64,000 nt of DNA from Leptodactylus fallax. Lineage: Eukaryota > Chordata > Amphibia > Anura > Leptodactylidae. Positions 37,460 through 48,860 of this stretch are shown piece after piece (the stretch's first letter is position 1; every line of letters starts with the position of its first letter). The position numbers were made by a program, and so were the translations under genes. The notes below the pieces were generated by a model. It saw only the letters and a program-made list of their open reading frames with translations. It did not search any database and was not told where the DNA came from. The stretch lies in assembly GCA_947044405.1 (NCBI GenBank), contig CAMRHE010000017.1, positions 12,471,353-12,535,352 on the forward strand, read 5' to 3'.

Positions 37460-37660
37460 TTACGACAATTAGGGTCTCCATCTTTCGGGTCCGCATGGGC
37501 ACCAAACGATGGAGACCCTATCTGCTTAAAAAGCGGTGACCCGCAGAAACTTGCGGACCCCATAGACTGTAATGGGGTCCGCTGGGTTTCCGCCCTGCAA
37601 GGAAGACTTTTCTCGTCGCCGATTTTTAGACTCCAATGCAGATGTGAATCCAGCCTTAGG
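37460..37660. mobile_element. MITE-like segment related to the element at 45098
   Basis: Shares CCCCATAGACT(G/A)TAAT(G/A)G and TTAAAAAG..TGACCCGCAGA-type phrases with 45098-45276. It includes a small hairpin (AGGGTCTCCATC / GATGGAGACCC). Ends are uncertain. Confidence 0.5.
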
Positions 37661-37807
37661 AGATCACCTAGGCCACAGTAGACAATCCTGGGCCTCACTG
37701 CGATGCAAAGTCTCTGAGCACAGAGAATAAAAACTTGTTATCATGAGCTCATCTAGAGCTCATTGGGCGCTGGGGTGCAAAGTCTAAGAAATCTCTCCTA
37801 ATAACAT

Positions 37808-38015
37808 GGTGCTAGCTAGGGATGAGCAAATGGGTTTGTTGCAAGTGTTTCCAAAAATTTCAGGTTTGCCACCCACTAATCATTTTTATACTCTGGGTTC
37901 TCATCACACGTCAAAGTATAATAATAAAAGGATAAGGGAAGGTGTTAAAAAATAAAAAACAGCTCATACTCAATCTTCCTCCCCGGGGCTCTGACATGGT
38001 ATCCTCATTCAAGGT
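37808..38015. mobile_element. Fragment of the GATGAGCAAAC-type foldback MITE, left end
   Basis: GGGATGAGCAAATGGGTTTG opens the segment. CCAAAAATTTCAGGTTTGCC and TTTATACTCTGGGTTCTCAT follow in the same order as in 55640-55790. Confidence 0.6.
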
Positions 38016-38099
38016 CATTGCTGAGGCCTGTGAAGCAGAAAGGAAGCTTCACCCCTAGGGAAGAGTTGGGGATGAAATCTGGAGCAAGTCAAGAGAGCA

Positions 38100-38830
38100 G
38101 CACCAGAGGTACCAGGTGTAGTATCCAACGGACAAGGCTGGATTATAGGCAGGCAGCAGCCGGCATCAGGACCAATAGAAATACTATGGGTACTAGGTGT
38201 ACTATCCAAAACTGAAGGCAAGAGTAGTCAGGAATAGACAGAAGTCAGGACTAGAAGTAGTAATAAAGGTATCAGAAAGGCAGGAGTATAGTTAGGTATA
38301 GCTGAGTATCAGGACCAGTGGGAAGAAGCTTCAGGTATCAGGTGTATTATCCGGAACTCAAGACAGGAATAGTCAGGAATAGAAGGAAGTCAGGACCAGA
38401 TGTTGTACTACAGGTACCAGGAATAGTACCCCGAAGACAGGAATGTAATCAGGTATAGCCAGACACCAGGACCAGTGGGTAGCAGGCATCATGTATCAGG
38501 TGTAGTATATGGAACTCAAGACAAGAGTAGTCAGGAACAGACAACAGTCAAGACCAGATGTTGTACTACCAGGCATAGTATCCACAACATAAGACAGAAA
38601 TGTACTCAGAAATAGCCAGGAGTCAGGGCCAGGAGTAGTACTATAAGTACCAGGTGTGGTTGTTGTCAAAGAAGACAGTAGCATAGTCAGGAAACAAGAC
38701 TAAGTTCAGGAATGGGAGTAAAAGAAACTAGGAACAAGGCGTCTGAAAGGAAGACCCATAACCACCAGGCAATGTGTGCCAGCTGGATGCTACTTTAAGT
38801 AGGCTGCCAGGCCTGACATCATCTTCACCT
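38100..38830. repeat. Degenerate tandem repeat, period about 155 bp
   Basis: Units share GTATCAGGTGTA(G/T)TAT..GGAACTCAAGACA and GTCAGGAATAGA..GAAGTCAGGACCAGA. Matching phrases occur near 38192, 38340 and 38499 (spacings about 149 and 159 bp). The segment ends in CCAGGCCTGACATCATCTTC. This may be the internal repeat of an LTR-type or composite element. Confidence 0.6.
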
Positions 38831-39479
38831 GGTGCTGGTTACGACACTGCTATGTTCTAGTAGCAGTAAAACCGTGGTCCAAATCAGTAGGACTATGACA
38901 GAATTTAGGCACTGGAGGAGAAGAAGTATCATTTGTCTAGTAAATAAACGCAGCCATCAGGGGGAGCCACTGGAGCTGGGCAAGGCAAGTAGCACTTGTG
39001 AAGTTTTGTTTTAGGCGGTGAAGGAGGGACATCAGACCAGAACATCAGGACTATGATATTGATTGCTGTGGTCTCTTCACTTCCTACCCAGCACAGCGCC
39101 ATACATTGTATAGTGGCAGTGCTTGGTATTACAACTCATTTAAATGGGACTGAGCTGCTGCAGGACGATGAATGTGATGTGACTGGCCTGAGAAGAGGAA
39201 GTGGAGCCCAATATCATAGTCCCTGACAACACCTTTAAATTTATGACTCCTTTAGAGAAATTACTCCATGGATTATATAGAAACTACAATGGTCTTCAAA
39301 GCCATTAAGAAATGAGACCTGTTCACATTGGGGAATTTATAGCATTTGCCAGTAATAATTTAGATTTATTGGACCCCCCCCGGTGATTCTTCAGCTTGAG
39401 AAACGAGTCCGAGCGATCCGAGTAAATAAATATATAACGGTAATGCAAAGGACGTGTTTTACTTGACTGTAAATAATAT
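38831..39479. other. Unassigned DNA
   Basis: No gene or repeat boundary recognised. Confidence 0.35.
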
Positions 39480-40240
39480 ATTTCTTCTACATGATAGATT
39501 ATCTGCAGCGACACATAAGTGATGAGACGTGGAGCGGATTCGGGTTTTTTTTTTTTTCTTTGCTGCCATTGTCTTTAAGTGCTCTTAAGTGCTTTTACGT
39601 TAAAAAAAAAAAAAAAAAAATACAAAAATTCCGGCAGCTTCTAAGTGATTTACGGATATATATTAAACATTCAGTTATTGGCCATTGTTTAATGCAAATG
39701 ATTTTTACCAAAGCGCCGTTAACGCGGCGAATGAACGATCCCTCGATACATAACATCAGACAAGGCCGGATACATCTGACCATTTATTTCGCTCGGCGCG
39801 GAGACTTTTCACTTTTTTACATTTTCATTATCTGGAGTGCCCAGAAGCGGCCGCGATCTATCCTCTTTCTGCTGACAAGAAGAACACAGAACAGGACAAT
39901 TACTCAAAAATTTCCCAATTAGAGAAAAATTTTCAGCCGGCCCCTTTTTTTTTTTATTAAGCGCTTTAATGGCGTCCTAAATAAACGCTTTACGGAGATG
40001 GCAGATTATCCCGAGAAGGAGAATTTAATTTTGTGATCTATTTGACTGCATTTATTGTATTGTAATAAATGGATAGGCGACGGTGTCCTTGGCGAAAGAA
40101 TCTGCAAACAATAGACTTTCCCATTGTGCGGGGAACATAGTTATTTAATGAATACTAAAATTCCTCCTATTTGGCGATGTGTGTGCGTGGAACGTAAATG
40201 AAGCGGCCCGAATCCTTTTAATAGGGATAATTAATTCCTG
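39480..40240. other. Low-repeat DNA with intact CpGs, possible regulatory island
   Basis: Apart from T/A runs at 39544 and 39601, this stretch lacks transposon ends. It keeps many CpGs (CGCCGTTAACGCGGCGAATG, GCTCGGCGCGGAG) amid AT-rich DNA. It carries an octamer ATGCAAAT (39692-39699) and TTAATT cores. No ORF is convincing. Function is inferred from texture alone. Confidence 0.3.
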
Positions 40241-40553
40241 TGGGAGCGGATATTTCTGTTTACACAGGTGTATGTGCACATTGCTGCGAGGATCATTGCT
40301 TTAACTCATTCCTTTATACGCCAGGATCGGACGTGGAAGAAATGAATGATGGGGGTCATCGAGTACCTCGGGAGGATTCACTGTCTAATCCCATTGACGC
40401 GCACCTCTCAGCTCTCCTCACATGTCTGTTTTAGCATTTCCCAAAAAATAACAACACTTAGAACTTTCTATTGTGCTGTCCCTCTGTTATTCCTCCTGGA
40501 CTGTACCATTCTTCTTGTCAGTGGGGCGTGTCTCTCCATACTCTACTCTATAT

Positions 40554-40556
40554 CTG

Positions 40557-40606
<50 letters not shown>
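40554..40606. repeat. (TATC)n microsatellite
   Basis: About twelve uninterrupted CTAT/TATC units. Confidence 0.97.
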
Positions 40607-40607
<1 letters not shown>

Positions 40608-40649
40608 CTCTCAGTATCTCTTTATCTGTTTGTGTAAGGTAACAGAATT

Positions 40650-40712
40650 ATCTATTATTATTATTATTATTATTATTCTAATATATTATTATTATTAATA
40701 TAATAATTCTGA
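40650..40712. repeat. (ATT)n / (TAT)n microsatellite
   Basis: Runs of ATT with a TATTATTATTATTAATATAA tail, 45 bp after the TATC tract. Confidence 0.9.
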
Positions 40713-41980
40713 TACAGTCACCCTGACCAGTTACTATGATGCTGTATATTTTAGGATGGACACCTATGTCCACTTGGTGTCTCCCCCCCCCCCCTATACG
40801 GGTTACATTATAGCACAATATTTGGGTTCCTCTTGCTAGTGTCACCATGTAAAGCTTGTGATGATCAGAAGATATTAACCCTCTCCTGTCTGCAGCTCTG
40901 TTAACCAGACTCCTGACATGTTAGAGCGATGACCAGGACTCTATGCGGGGAGCTGAAGCCATTATCCCACAGCTCATCTCCTGCTGTTGTGTCTGCACTT
41001 TACCGCAGCGTCTTTATTTTTAGCATACACTTTCACTACTAATTACATATAAGGAGGAAACCTAATTATACATGGAAAAAATAATGACGTGTTACAAGGG
41101 ATAAATACAAGGGGAAGGCAATGGAAAAACTCACAGACACTAAACTGATTTAGAGTAGGACTCCTGAATTTATTCCACGTGGTCTATATTACAAGGGTTA
41201 TCCAAGGTTAGAAAAAAAAAGAGTCTGCTTTTGACAAAAACAGCGCCACCCCTGCCCATAGGTTGTCTTTGGTATTGCAGCTTACTTGAATGTGACATAT
41301 TTCCCATGTACCCTGATGCGTCTTTGGAGCTGAAACCCAAATACAGAGGTTTTAGAGCACTATAGAGGGTCTGCAGTTGGTGATGTAGACCCCATAACAG
41401 GGGCTACATAGGTAATGAAGAGAATTCTGAACATATGTCTTGTTTATTATAGGCTATGAGTCGAATAGTTCAGCATATCTGATAGTCCAGCACTCCGGTG
41501 ATCTTAAATTTACAGAATTATCAGAAACAGCTATTATATTAGATGGTAAAATGAGATTGGAAAAAAGGGCCGGTGTTTTTCTAAAAACAGCGCCACTCTT
41601 CTATATGGGTTTCATCCGGTATTGCAGTTTTTACACCACTTAGGACCTGCCTCTCTGAACCAGAAAGGAGAGCAGTTCTAAGCACCGTGTATTACATTCA
41701 TTGGAATGGCCACCATGTAATACTACATTTCCCCTGCAGTGGGCGCTGACCACAAATTCCCTCAGCAGAATCAGTGGTTGGCCATAGTTAATCAGCTGAT
41801 CGACTTGGTGGATTTTTTTTTTAAGGGGGTTGTTGCTGATAAAACAGCCCCCTTAACTGTGACCATGTTCTCAAACAACATATTGCAGTGTATATAGATG
41901 CAGCAGAGCTGATTTTGTCATTAGGCATGCTTCACCTTGATATTGCAGTGTATTATAAGTGGATTTCCAAGGATAATACG
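40713..41980. other. Unassigned DNA with MITE fragments
   Basis: Two segments (41223-41290 and 41573-41640) share AAAACAGCGCCAC..TGGTATTGCAG(C/T)TT phrases and look like partial copies of one dispersed repeat. A poly-C run lies at 40783-40794. No gene seen. Confidence 0.4.
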
Positions 41981-42474
41981 GTATAGCGCAAGTTTTTTTC
42001 CATCTGTTCATTAACCAGCAGATCTCCTGGATTCCCTTGTGATGTTTGGCGCTCCCTCAGGTCCTCTTTGGTCATTTTCTGGCCTCATGGGTGACGTCAT
42101 AGACCCCAGAGGACTGCAGAGGACTGTGATTGGGTCTCAGTGGTCATATGTGTCCTGATGATGGTGCACCCCTCGTGACCACTGAGGCCCAATCACAGCC
42201 CTCACTGGGGCCAGTCGTATAACCAAGGAGGCTAAAAGAAGCCAAAAGGTGCAGGAAGGGGACCACAAGGAATCCCGGGAAGGCGAAGGAAGGTGAGTAT
42301 CAGAGTTTATTATGTCTCCACACCTCCCCTGGGACCTCCGCTTATTATATTGTGGTCTAAAAAGTCCCCAGAGTACAATAATGATTCATGGGTGACGAAC
42401 CCCAAAAGTTTCGGGTTCGACAAAAAATTTGCATTGAATCCAGTTTGTTCCAAACCAGTTTGCTCATCTCTAGT
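41981..42474. mobile_element. GATGAGCAAAC-type foldback MITE, right part
   Basis: Interior arms pair: GGATTCCCTTGTG (about 42030) against CCACAAGGAATCCC (about 42263). GGTCTCAGTGGTCA pairs with TGACCACTGAGGCC. The right end has GGGTGACGAACCCC and CCAGTTTGCTCATCTCTAG. The matching left end is missing. Confidence 0.6.
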
Positions 42475-43389
42475 CAGCACTCAATATCTACCTATAAAGA
42501 AAATGCATAAAAGTATAAAATATAAAAAAAAAAAATCCTTACTTCTTATATATGCAGGCTTATCTTTGCAGCCAAGATGTCACTGCCAAAACCCTATCGC
42601 CAACCCCAGCTTCAAGAAATAAAATATTCCACATTACTGATTTTCCATCAGCACGCACAGGCATAAAACATATCCAAAATTCTACAAAATATGAAAATGA
42701 TGTGAATATTTCTATTTATTTTTGAACCCCCTCCCTCCTTGTCAACAGAACTATATACAAATATTATTGTCAGCCCTTGGTAACCGCTGCTACCGTAACA
42801 TCTGCAACACGAGTGTCAGGAGGCCCTGGGCTCATATTCTCAAACTTTTCTTGCTGTCAAGTAGTAAAAGTTGTACTGTTCCATAATAAATCAGCGGCCC
42901 ATCTATTCCTAAGGCTCTACAATTTTCGTGGGCTTGCAGAAAAGTGCAGAAATAGCCATTATGTAGCATAATTTAGGAAGATAAAAAAAATGCCGCTGCT
43001 AGTGACAGAATAGAAAGTCTCCTTTATTGGCAATTTTAGAACTTTTGGAATATGATTTATACCTAATACCAGTCTAATTACCAGAGGTGGCGAATTGTGA
43101 TGTCAGAGGCCCGGGCGCCACGATGGGGAGATTTTATCAGGCTGCGACTATCCTTAAGCTACCAATAAATATCTGGAGAATTACATATACGGCAAAAATA
43201 CATTCTCTTTCTACTACAATATTTTTGATTTTTATAGCATTTTATATTGGGCCACCAACCCATGATGATCAGCCATATATCACTGTGTATCACTGGCGCG
43301 TTTAGAGACAACAAAAAAAGGTAATTTACTCATAAAATTCAATGGACCGAAGTCCTGCAGGATTAATATTATCCAAAATTTACGATAAG
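42475..43389. other. Unassigned AT-rich DNA
   Basis: No gene recognised; short ORFs only. Confidence 0.35.
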
Positions 43390-43780
43390 TTTAGGTTTAG
43401 TATTTTATTCTGCTTTTTTTATTTAGTTTTTTTTCTTTTTGCTTATTTTTGCGTTTGATATGCTATTTTATTTTGCTTTTTATTTTGTTCTTTTCTTTTT
43501 GCTTATTTTTGTTCTTGATGTACTATTTTAATTTGCTTTTTATTTAGTTTTTTTCTTTTTGCTTATTTTGTTTTTGATATACTATTTTATTTTCCTTTTT
43601 TTAATTTAGTTTTATTATTTTTGTATTCTTATACTATTTTTTTTATTTTTATTTAGTTTTTATTTTTGTTTTTTACATACTATTTTATTTTGCTTTTTTT
43701 GTAGTTTTTTATTATTTTTGTTTTTGATATACTATTTTATTTTGCTTTTTTTCTTTTTGTTAATTTCCGTTTTTGAGAAC
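43390..43780. repeat. T-rich minisatellite, period about 60 bp
   Basis: Units carry TTTTTGCTTATTTTTG followed by GATATACTATTTTATTTTGC. The starts at 43441, 43501 and 43561 are spaced 60 bp, and later units shorten. About six copies, increasingly diverged to the right. Confidence 0.8.
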
Positions 43781-44077
43781 ACTTTTATATTGCAACAAAA
43801 AAAATGAAGGTTTCCTTTAACTCAGAGAACATTTTTACCTGTGGGACCACAATACTAAATCCAAGAAAAAATTGAAGATTTCTGCTTTCCTTTACATGTG
43901 TGTTGGGGGAATGGAGCTGATATCACATTGTAAGTGGCCCAAAAATTGCCTTATTTTTTTGACTGTAATTACATCAGTCACTGAAGCCCCTAAAATGGAT
44001 TGATTTGCTGGTAAAAACTTTATAATAAAGGGTAAAAATGGCTTTAAAAAAAACATAAAAAGAAATAAAAGTTCTGC

Positions 44078-44484
44078 TTAAAGGGGTTGTCCAGGATAAC
44101 CGTTTTTTTGATATGAGGCCGGGTAAGGTGAAAAAAAAAACCAAAAAAACTATACTCACCTGTCCCCTGTGCTCCGGAGTTTCCCACCGCGGTCCGATTT
44201 CTGCTGCTCTGGTGTCTTGTTTTGACGGAAGTCCCCACCTCACGTGAGCACTGAGTGAGTAAAGGAACCAAGACGTCCTGCGCCCTTTCCTTAAGCCACT
44301 GAGGCCACTGATTGGCCTCAGTGGTCACGTGCGGCAGGGACTTCTGCCAAAACAAGACACCAGAGCAGCAGGACCGGACCGCAGTGAGAGACACCGGAGC
44401 ACAGGGGACAGGTGAGTGTTTTTTTTCACCTTCCCTGGCCTCATATAAAAAAAGAAAAACGGTTGTCCTGGAAAACCCTATAAG
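44078..44484. mobile_element. T2-like foldback MITE
   Basis: Left TTAAAGGGGTTGTCCAGGAT; right GGTTGTCCTGGAAAACCCTA. Interior arms pair: ACTCACCTGTCCCCTGTGCT against AGCACAGGGGACAGGTGAGT, and GTGTCTTGTTTTGACGGAAG against the complement of CTTCTGCCAAAACAAGACAC. Two ORFs over it on the minus strand are palindrome by-products. Confidence 0.8.
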
Positions 44485-45050
44485 GACCCTTCACTGCTTC
44501 TGTTACAAAGATTTTAGTGTCGTACGCCGATCACTGACACAGGAAATATGATCGCTCTGCCAATCAGTGGCCACATCGGTAACCTGACTCAATCAGGGAT
44601 TGGTCACGTTTCAATGTTGGGAGGGACCAGGAATTACCAGGAATCAGAGATGGGCAGGAAGTCTGGGAAGCGGCACAGCTAGGGCAGCAGGGAGTTGGGG
44701 AGGGGTGAATGCTGACTTTTATTATGGCTATTATGACCTTTATTTTTTATTGAAAACTCCTTTGCAGGGGTTGTATTGTGATGATAACCCATTTCCATAT
44801 GCCGTGCTCTGGACCCTCCTATATGAACCAAGCAGTGGTCTCACTCTGGTGGATCCAACCCTTTCATCATTACACAATTGGTCATTTATCTAAATCACAG
44901 GCATGTAACACATACAAGCCCTTTAAAGTGTTTCAAAAGTAGCCCCAAAAGGTATTACTTATTATTCACGTCATTCAATCCAAATTTAACACTGTCTCTC
45001 TGGACAAATTCTCTAAATGACACCAACCCAGAAAAAAAAAATTGTAAGAT
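44485..45050. other. Unassigned DNA
   Basis: No gene or clear repeat end recognised. Confidence 0.35.
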
Positions 45051-45097
45051 ACAGTAGTCTGCAAAACTTTTTGCCAGTTGTGGAAAAAAATACTGCA

Positions 45098-45276
45098 GGT
45101 TCACACTAGCGTTCGGGTTTCCGTTCTTCGGGGCTGCTTGGGGACCTGAAAAACAGAAACCCTATCCACTTAAAAAGTATTTACCTGTGGAAACCCGCCG
45201 ACCCCATAGACTATAATAGAGTCCACCTGGATTCCGCCCAAAGTCCTGCATGCATCCCCGAATGCTAGTGTGAACC
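45098..45276. mobile_element. MITE nested in Tc1-derived copy 2
   Basis: Terminal inverted repeats GGTTCACACTAGCGTTCGGG (45098-45117) and CCCGAATGCTAGTGTGAACC (45257-45276) match at 19 of 20 positions. It splits the sequence TACTGCA / GTAAGAACGC that is contiguous in copies 1 and 3, so it inserted later. Confidence 0.8.
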
Positions 45277-45681
45277 TAGCGTAAGAACGCTTTCAGAAAT
45301 AGAAGGGTTAATAGTTTTTTTTTATCAATGAACAAAATTAAGTGAACGAAGAAAAGAGAAATGTAAATCCCATCAATATTTGGTATGACCTTTTTCCTTT
45401 GAAGGACGAGTCCTGGAAGTGATGATCCGGCCCCCACAGATATAGCCCTGATCTCATCATCATCCAGTCTGTCTGGGATGACATGAAGAGACAGAAGGAT
45501 TGGAGCAAGCCTACATCCACAGAAGATCTGTGCTTAGTTCTCCAAGATGGCGGGAACAACCTCCCTGCCGAGTTCTGCCAAAAACTGTCTGCAAGTACCG
45601 AGAAGAAGTGATGGAAGGCAAAGGGCAAAGGTCACACCGAATATTGATGGGATTTACATTTCTCTTTTCTTCTTTTCCTTC

Positions 45682-46133
45682 ATAATAAATAATAACTTTA
45701 TTTCTATAGCGCCAGCATATTCCGCAGCACTTCCACATCAGAGGACACATGAACAGACAATATGAGACATTACAATGTGACAAAGAAATAAACATATCAA
45801 ACAATAGGAGTGAGGACCCTGCTCACAAGAGCTTACAATCTATGAGGAGTTAGGGGGACACAAGAGGTCAGAGGGCTTGTTTGCTACCACGGTCCAGCCA
45901 TCTTTTAATAGAAAAGGTTGTGTAACAGAAGCTGTATGAGCCGTCACCAGCCAGTATCTGTGAATATACATATACTAAGTACAAGGAGCACAGTGTAACT
46001 TCTAGATGGAGAGGACAGGATCTGAGGAACAGAGGAGGAAGGATAATAGGTGTAATTGTTCTCCACCTCCGCACACTACACTGTGATCAGGTCACGTGAT
46101 AAGCCTGACCATACAGATGTGATTTTAGGGCAG
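45682..46133 (-). mobile_element. L2/SINE-type element (minus strand) nested in Tc1-derived copy 2
   Basis: Read on the minus strand it runs GTAAGCTCTTGTGAGCAGGG .. GTGCTGCGGAATATGCTGGC .. GCTATAGAAATAAAGTTATT. This is the typical tail of a family also seen at 51640-51830 and 53325-53395. The right portion (45880-46133) is of uncertain origin. Confidence 0.55.
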
Positions 46134-46231
46134 TTTTGTTCATTGACAAAAATAAAATATTAACCCTTCTATTTCTGAAAGTATTCTTACTGCGCAGCAT
46201 TGTTTCCACGACTGCCTAAAACATTTGCCAT

Positions 46232-48170
46232 TTACCATTAAAATTCTGTTCAACTCTCATGCCAATGGGTTTGCGAATAGTAACATATACCGTACATAAT
46301 TTCTCATGGTCACCTCATCCAGTCACTGTGCCTAAACCATGCTTTAGTGGTAAAAATATCAGATTTTATTTACAGGTTTGTGCTTTTTGTGTCTGAATTT
46401 GTCTGAATTTCAGAAACCCCATTTAATCATCTGTATAGAGGAGCAAGGAAAAATGAGGGAGGCAGAAAAATCCTAGATATGATGCCATTTTTTTCTCTGT
46501 TAGCTACTCATAAGATAGCGGTCCTTACACTGATCTCTGCCTAAATAGTTCTGTCCTCAGAATACTGTCCTAATTTCCACTCCCTCCTCTATCCTGCATC
46601 TCTGATAGGCTGATCATAAGATCTCCTATGTCTGTGAATCCCAGCGAGTTCACTTTCCCTACAGCACCACCGCAGGTTAAATAAAGTATTGCACAATTCG
46701 TAATAAACTTAAATAGACGCAGACAGATGTGACTGGTCCTCCTGAGCAAAAGACTCTCCTCGCTCCCTAAGAATTCCCTTTATAGGATGTTCATTAATGG
46801 ATTCTCTACACCAGACAAACCCTTGAAGGACCGCTGCTCTGCTATAATATATGCAGAGATATTTTATTATATTATAACCTAGTAAAAAATCAATGTAAAC
46901 CAGCTCTCAGACAAGAAAGCCGAGTTTACATCTGCATAAGTATTAGAAGGGAGGATTTTCCTTGGGAATTGATGTGTCTTGCTGAGAAGTAAATCTATTC
47001 TATTGATGATTGGAGCTGTCAATCATTTAGCGCCGTGGGGTTGAGCGTCTTATTGCACCATATACTCTATAGCCAGCAGGTATTACAGCAGTGTAAATCT
47101 TTACACCGCCCCCCCCATTCCTATTAAGGAGCACATCAGAATTCCAAGACTGTATTCAGGATTCCTTCACATGTAACTAATGCGGATCGGCTCCTTCCAG
47201 TACGAGGGCGCGTTTCTTCTACGTCTCCCGGATATTGCTCTTAATTATCTCTATTTGCATATGGCAAGAATAAAAGTTCGGAAGTGTGAAGACGGCGAGT
47301 GCTTATCCATCCTGGCAGTAAGGCCCGGCAAATGGTGACAGTTGTCTTGGCTATAAAAGCGTGCACTGGAAATGTGAAAGGATATGTTAAACACCATTAA
47401 ACAGCAGCGTTCCTTAGAAGAAATATCTCTTGGGTAGTGATATCTCCTATTTAAGAGCCACGTTATGACAAGCATGACAGATTTGATAGTGATCTGTTCC
47501 GACTCATGACATTGCTGAAATTAAGTCGGATAGGATCAGTAAAGCCTATGAAAGTCTCCTCGATGTCTACAAATTATTATTACGGCAAAGATAATGAATG
47601 ACCACGATGATTGTTAAACATGTTACTTCAAGGAGAGCTTGTCATTGACATTGCCCGCTGGTAGACGGGACTTTAGGTGGATTTTCTAAATTTTACAAGC
47701 TTTGCTGCAGGCTGAGAGACTTGCGAGATTTAGTGACGCCATGAATGGAAGAATCGGTCTTCACATTTAGGAACAAAATTGGATCCCACAGCCTAGGCGA
47801 CTGTCCAATGAAACAATGGTTGGCTCCAGGTCCACATTTCTGACCACCACTACAGTCAAACTGGGGTGCAAAACACCTTGTGATTGGTAGGGGAGCAGCA
47901 GCTGGACCCCCACGATCAGCAAATTACCCCCTGTCCTGTGGACTGAAATACCCCTTTAAGTTTTCACAGGTATGCATACAGTATGTGTTAGTACTTACTT
48001 CGTATGCACAAATAGCTGGTGAGTAAATAATAGCATCATATAGTGTAACTATATTGTGCTGCCATAATGTACTCTAATGGCACCAAACATTACATATAAC
48101 CAATGCCGCTATAATGACAGCCAGGTTACTGTGAAGCTATATAAATAGATTTGTCTAGTGCCCCAAAGGT
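46232..48170. other. Unassigned DNA
   Basis: No gene recognised. Positions 46860-47760 are unusually free of repeat ends and could be unique sequence. Short ORFs have no support. Confidence 0.35.
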
Positions 48171-48373
48171 TGTTTAAAGGCATTGTGCCACCATAGACCT
48201 ATCCTATCTGAAGTGTCAAATCATTGGGATCCGACCACTGACACCCTGAATGATCAGGAGAATGGGGGACTGAAATTTCCCGTGTATGCTCCATGCTTGA
48301 ATGACCAGTTCTTCATCTACTGCTAAAGAGCTGCTGAGATGGTGTGCATCAGGCACCCCTGTTCATAATCCTA

Positions 48374-48587
48374 TTAAAGGGGTTTCCTGGATTTAGGTTT
48401 AAGTCAATGGGAGCTGAGCTGCAGTATTGGGGTTTGGCCACTATATAGGGCATGGAGCTAAATGCTTCTGTCCCTGTATTGTGTATAGTAGAGGTGTCAA
48501 AAGCGGTCTTGTACAGCTGATCAATGAGGGGGCCACCTTTTGATCCCCCACCCAACTAAAAACCTAAATCCTGGACAACTCTTTTAA
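48374..48587. mobile_element. Short T2-like MITE, TTAA-flanked
   Basis: TTAAAGGGGTTTCCTGGATT at the left and ATCCTGGACAACTCTTTTAA at the right are imperfect inverted ends. TTAA occurs at 48374-48377 and 48584-48587. The element is 214 bp, and the ends resemble those at 44078. Confidence 0.75.
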
Positions 48588-48639
48588 GAAATAGAAGGGG
48601 GGTCATCTGTTCAGGATCCTCATCTTTTGGACAGATTGT

Positions 48640-48860
48640 ATTGTGGGTACAAAGATCATCTGTCTCTCTCTGGAGGACCTGTCCTATCCTGCATTATGCA
48701 ATCAACCCACTGATTTGAATGGACACTGTGTAATGCCTAGTTTGGCCTGCGGTGGCACTGTAGGAAAACTAAGCACTTACTGCCAAGTTCCCCACAGATT
48801 GTAACTGATTGCTAGGGTATCAGCAGGGGACACTGTGTGATCTGCCTTTTTGTCCAGGCA
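48640..48860. repeat. Dispersed repeat, copy 1
   Basis: Shares ACAAAGATCAT..TGTCT, GAATGGACACTGTGT(A/C)ATGC and GGTGGC(A/G)CTG phrases with 53085-53300. The two copies run in the same orientation. Family unknown. Confidence 0.6.

Larger units (their letters stand above)
45051..46231 (+). mobile_element. Tc1-derived non-autonomous element, copy 2, with two nested insertions
   Basis: The left end (TCTGCAAAACTTTTTGCC, 45058) is separated from the body (TAAGAACGCTTTCAGAAATA, 45281) by a MITE at 45098-45276. The body matches copy 1, including the transposase C-terminal relic (SVWDDMKRQKDWSKPTST). It is broken again at about 45682-46133 by an L2/SINE-type tail and flanking DNA. The body resumes with TTAACCCTTCTATTTCTGAA and ends GCCTAAAACATTTGCC. 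Confidence 0.75.

Noticed and set aside
37138..37698. 186-codon minus-strand ORF
   Set aside because: It runs through a MITE-like segment and unique DNA with no domain or splice support.
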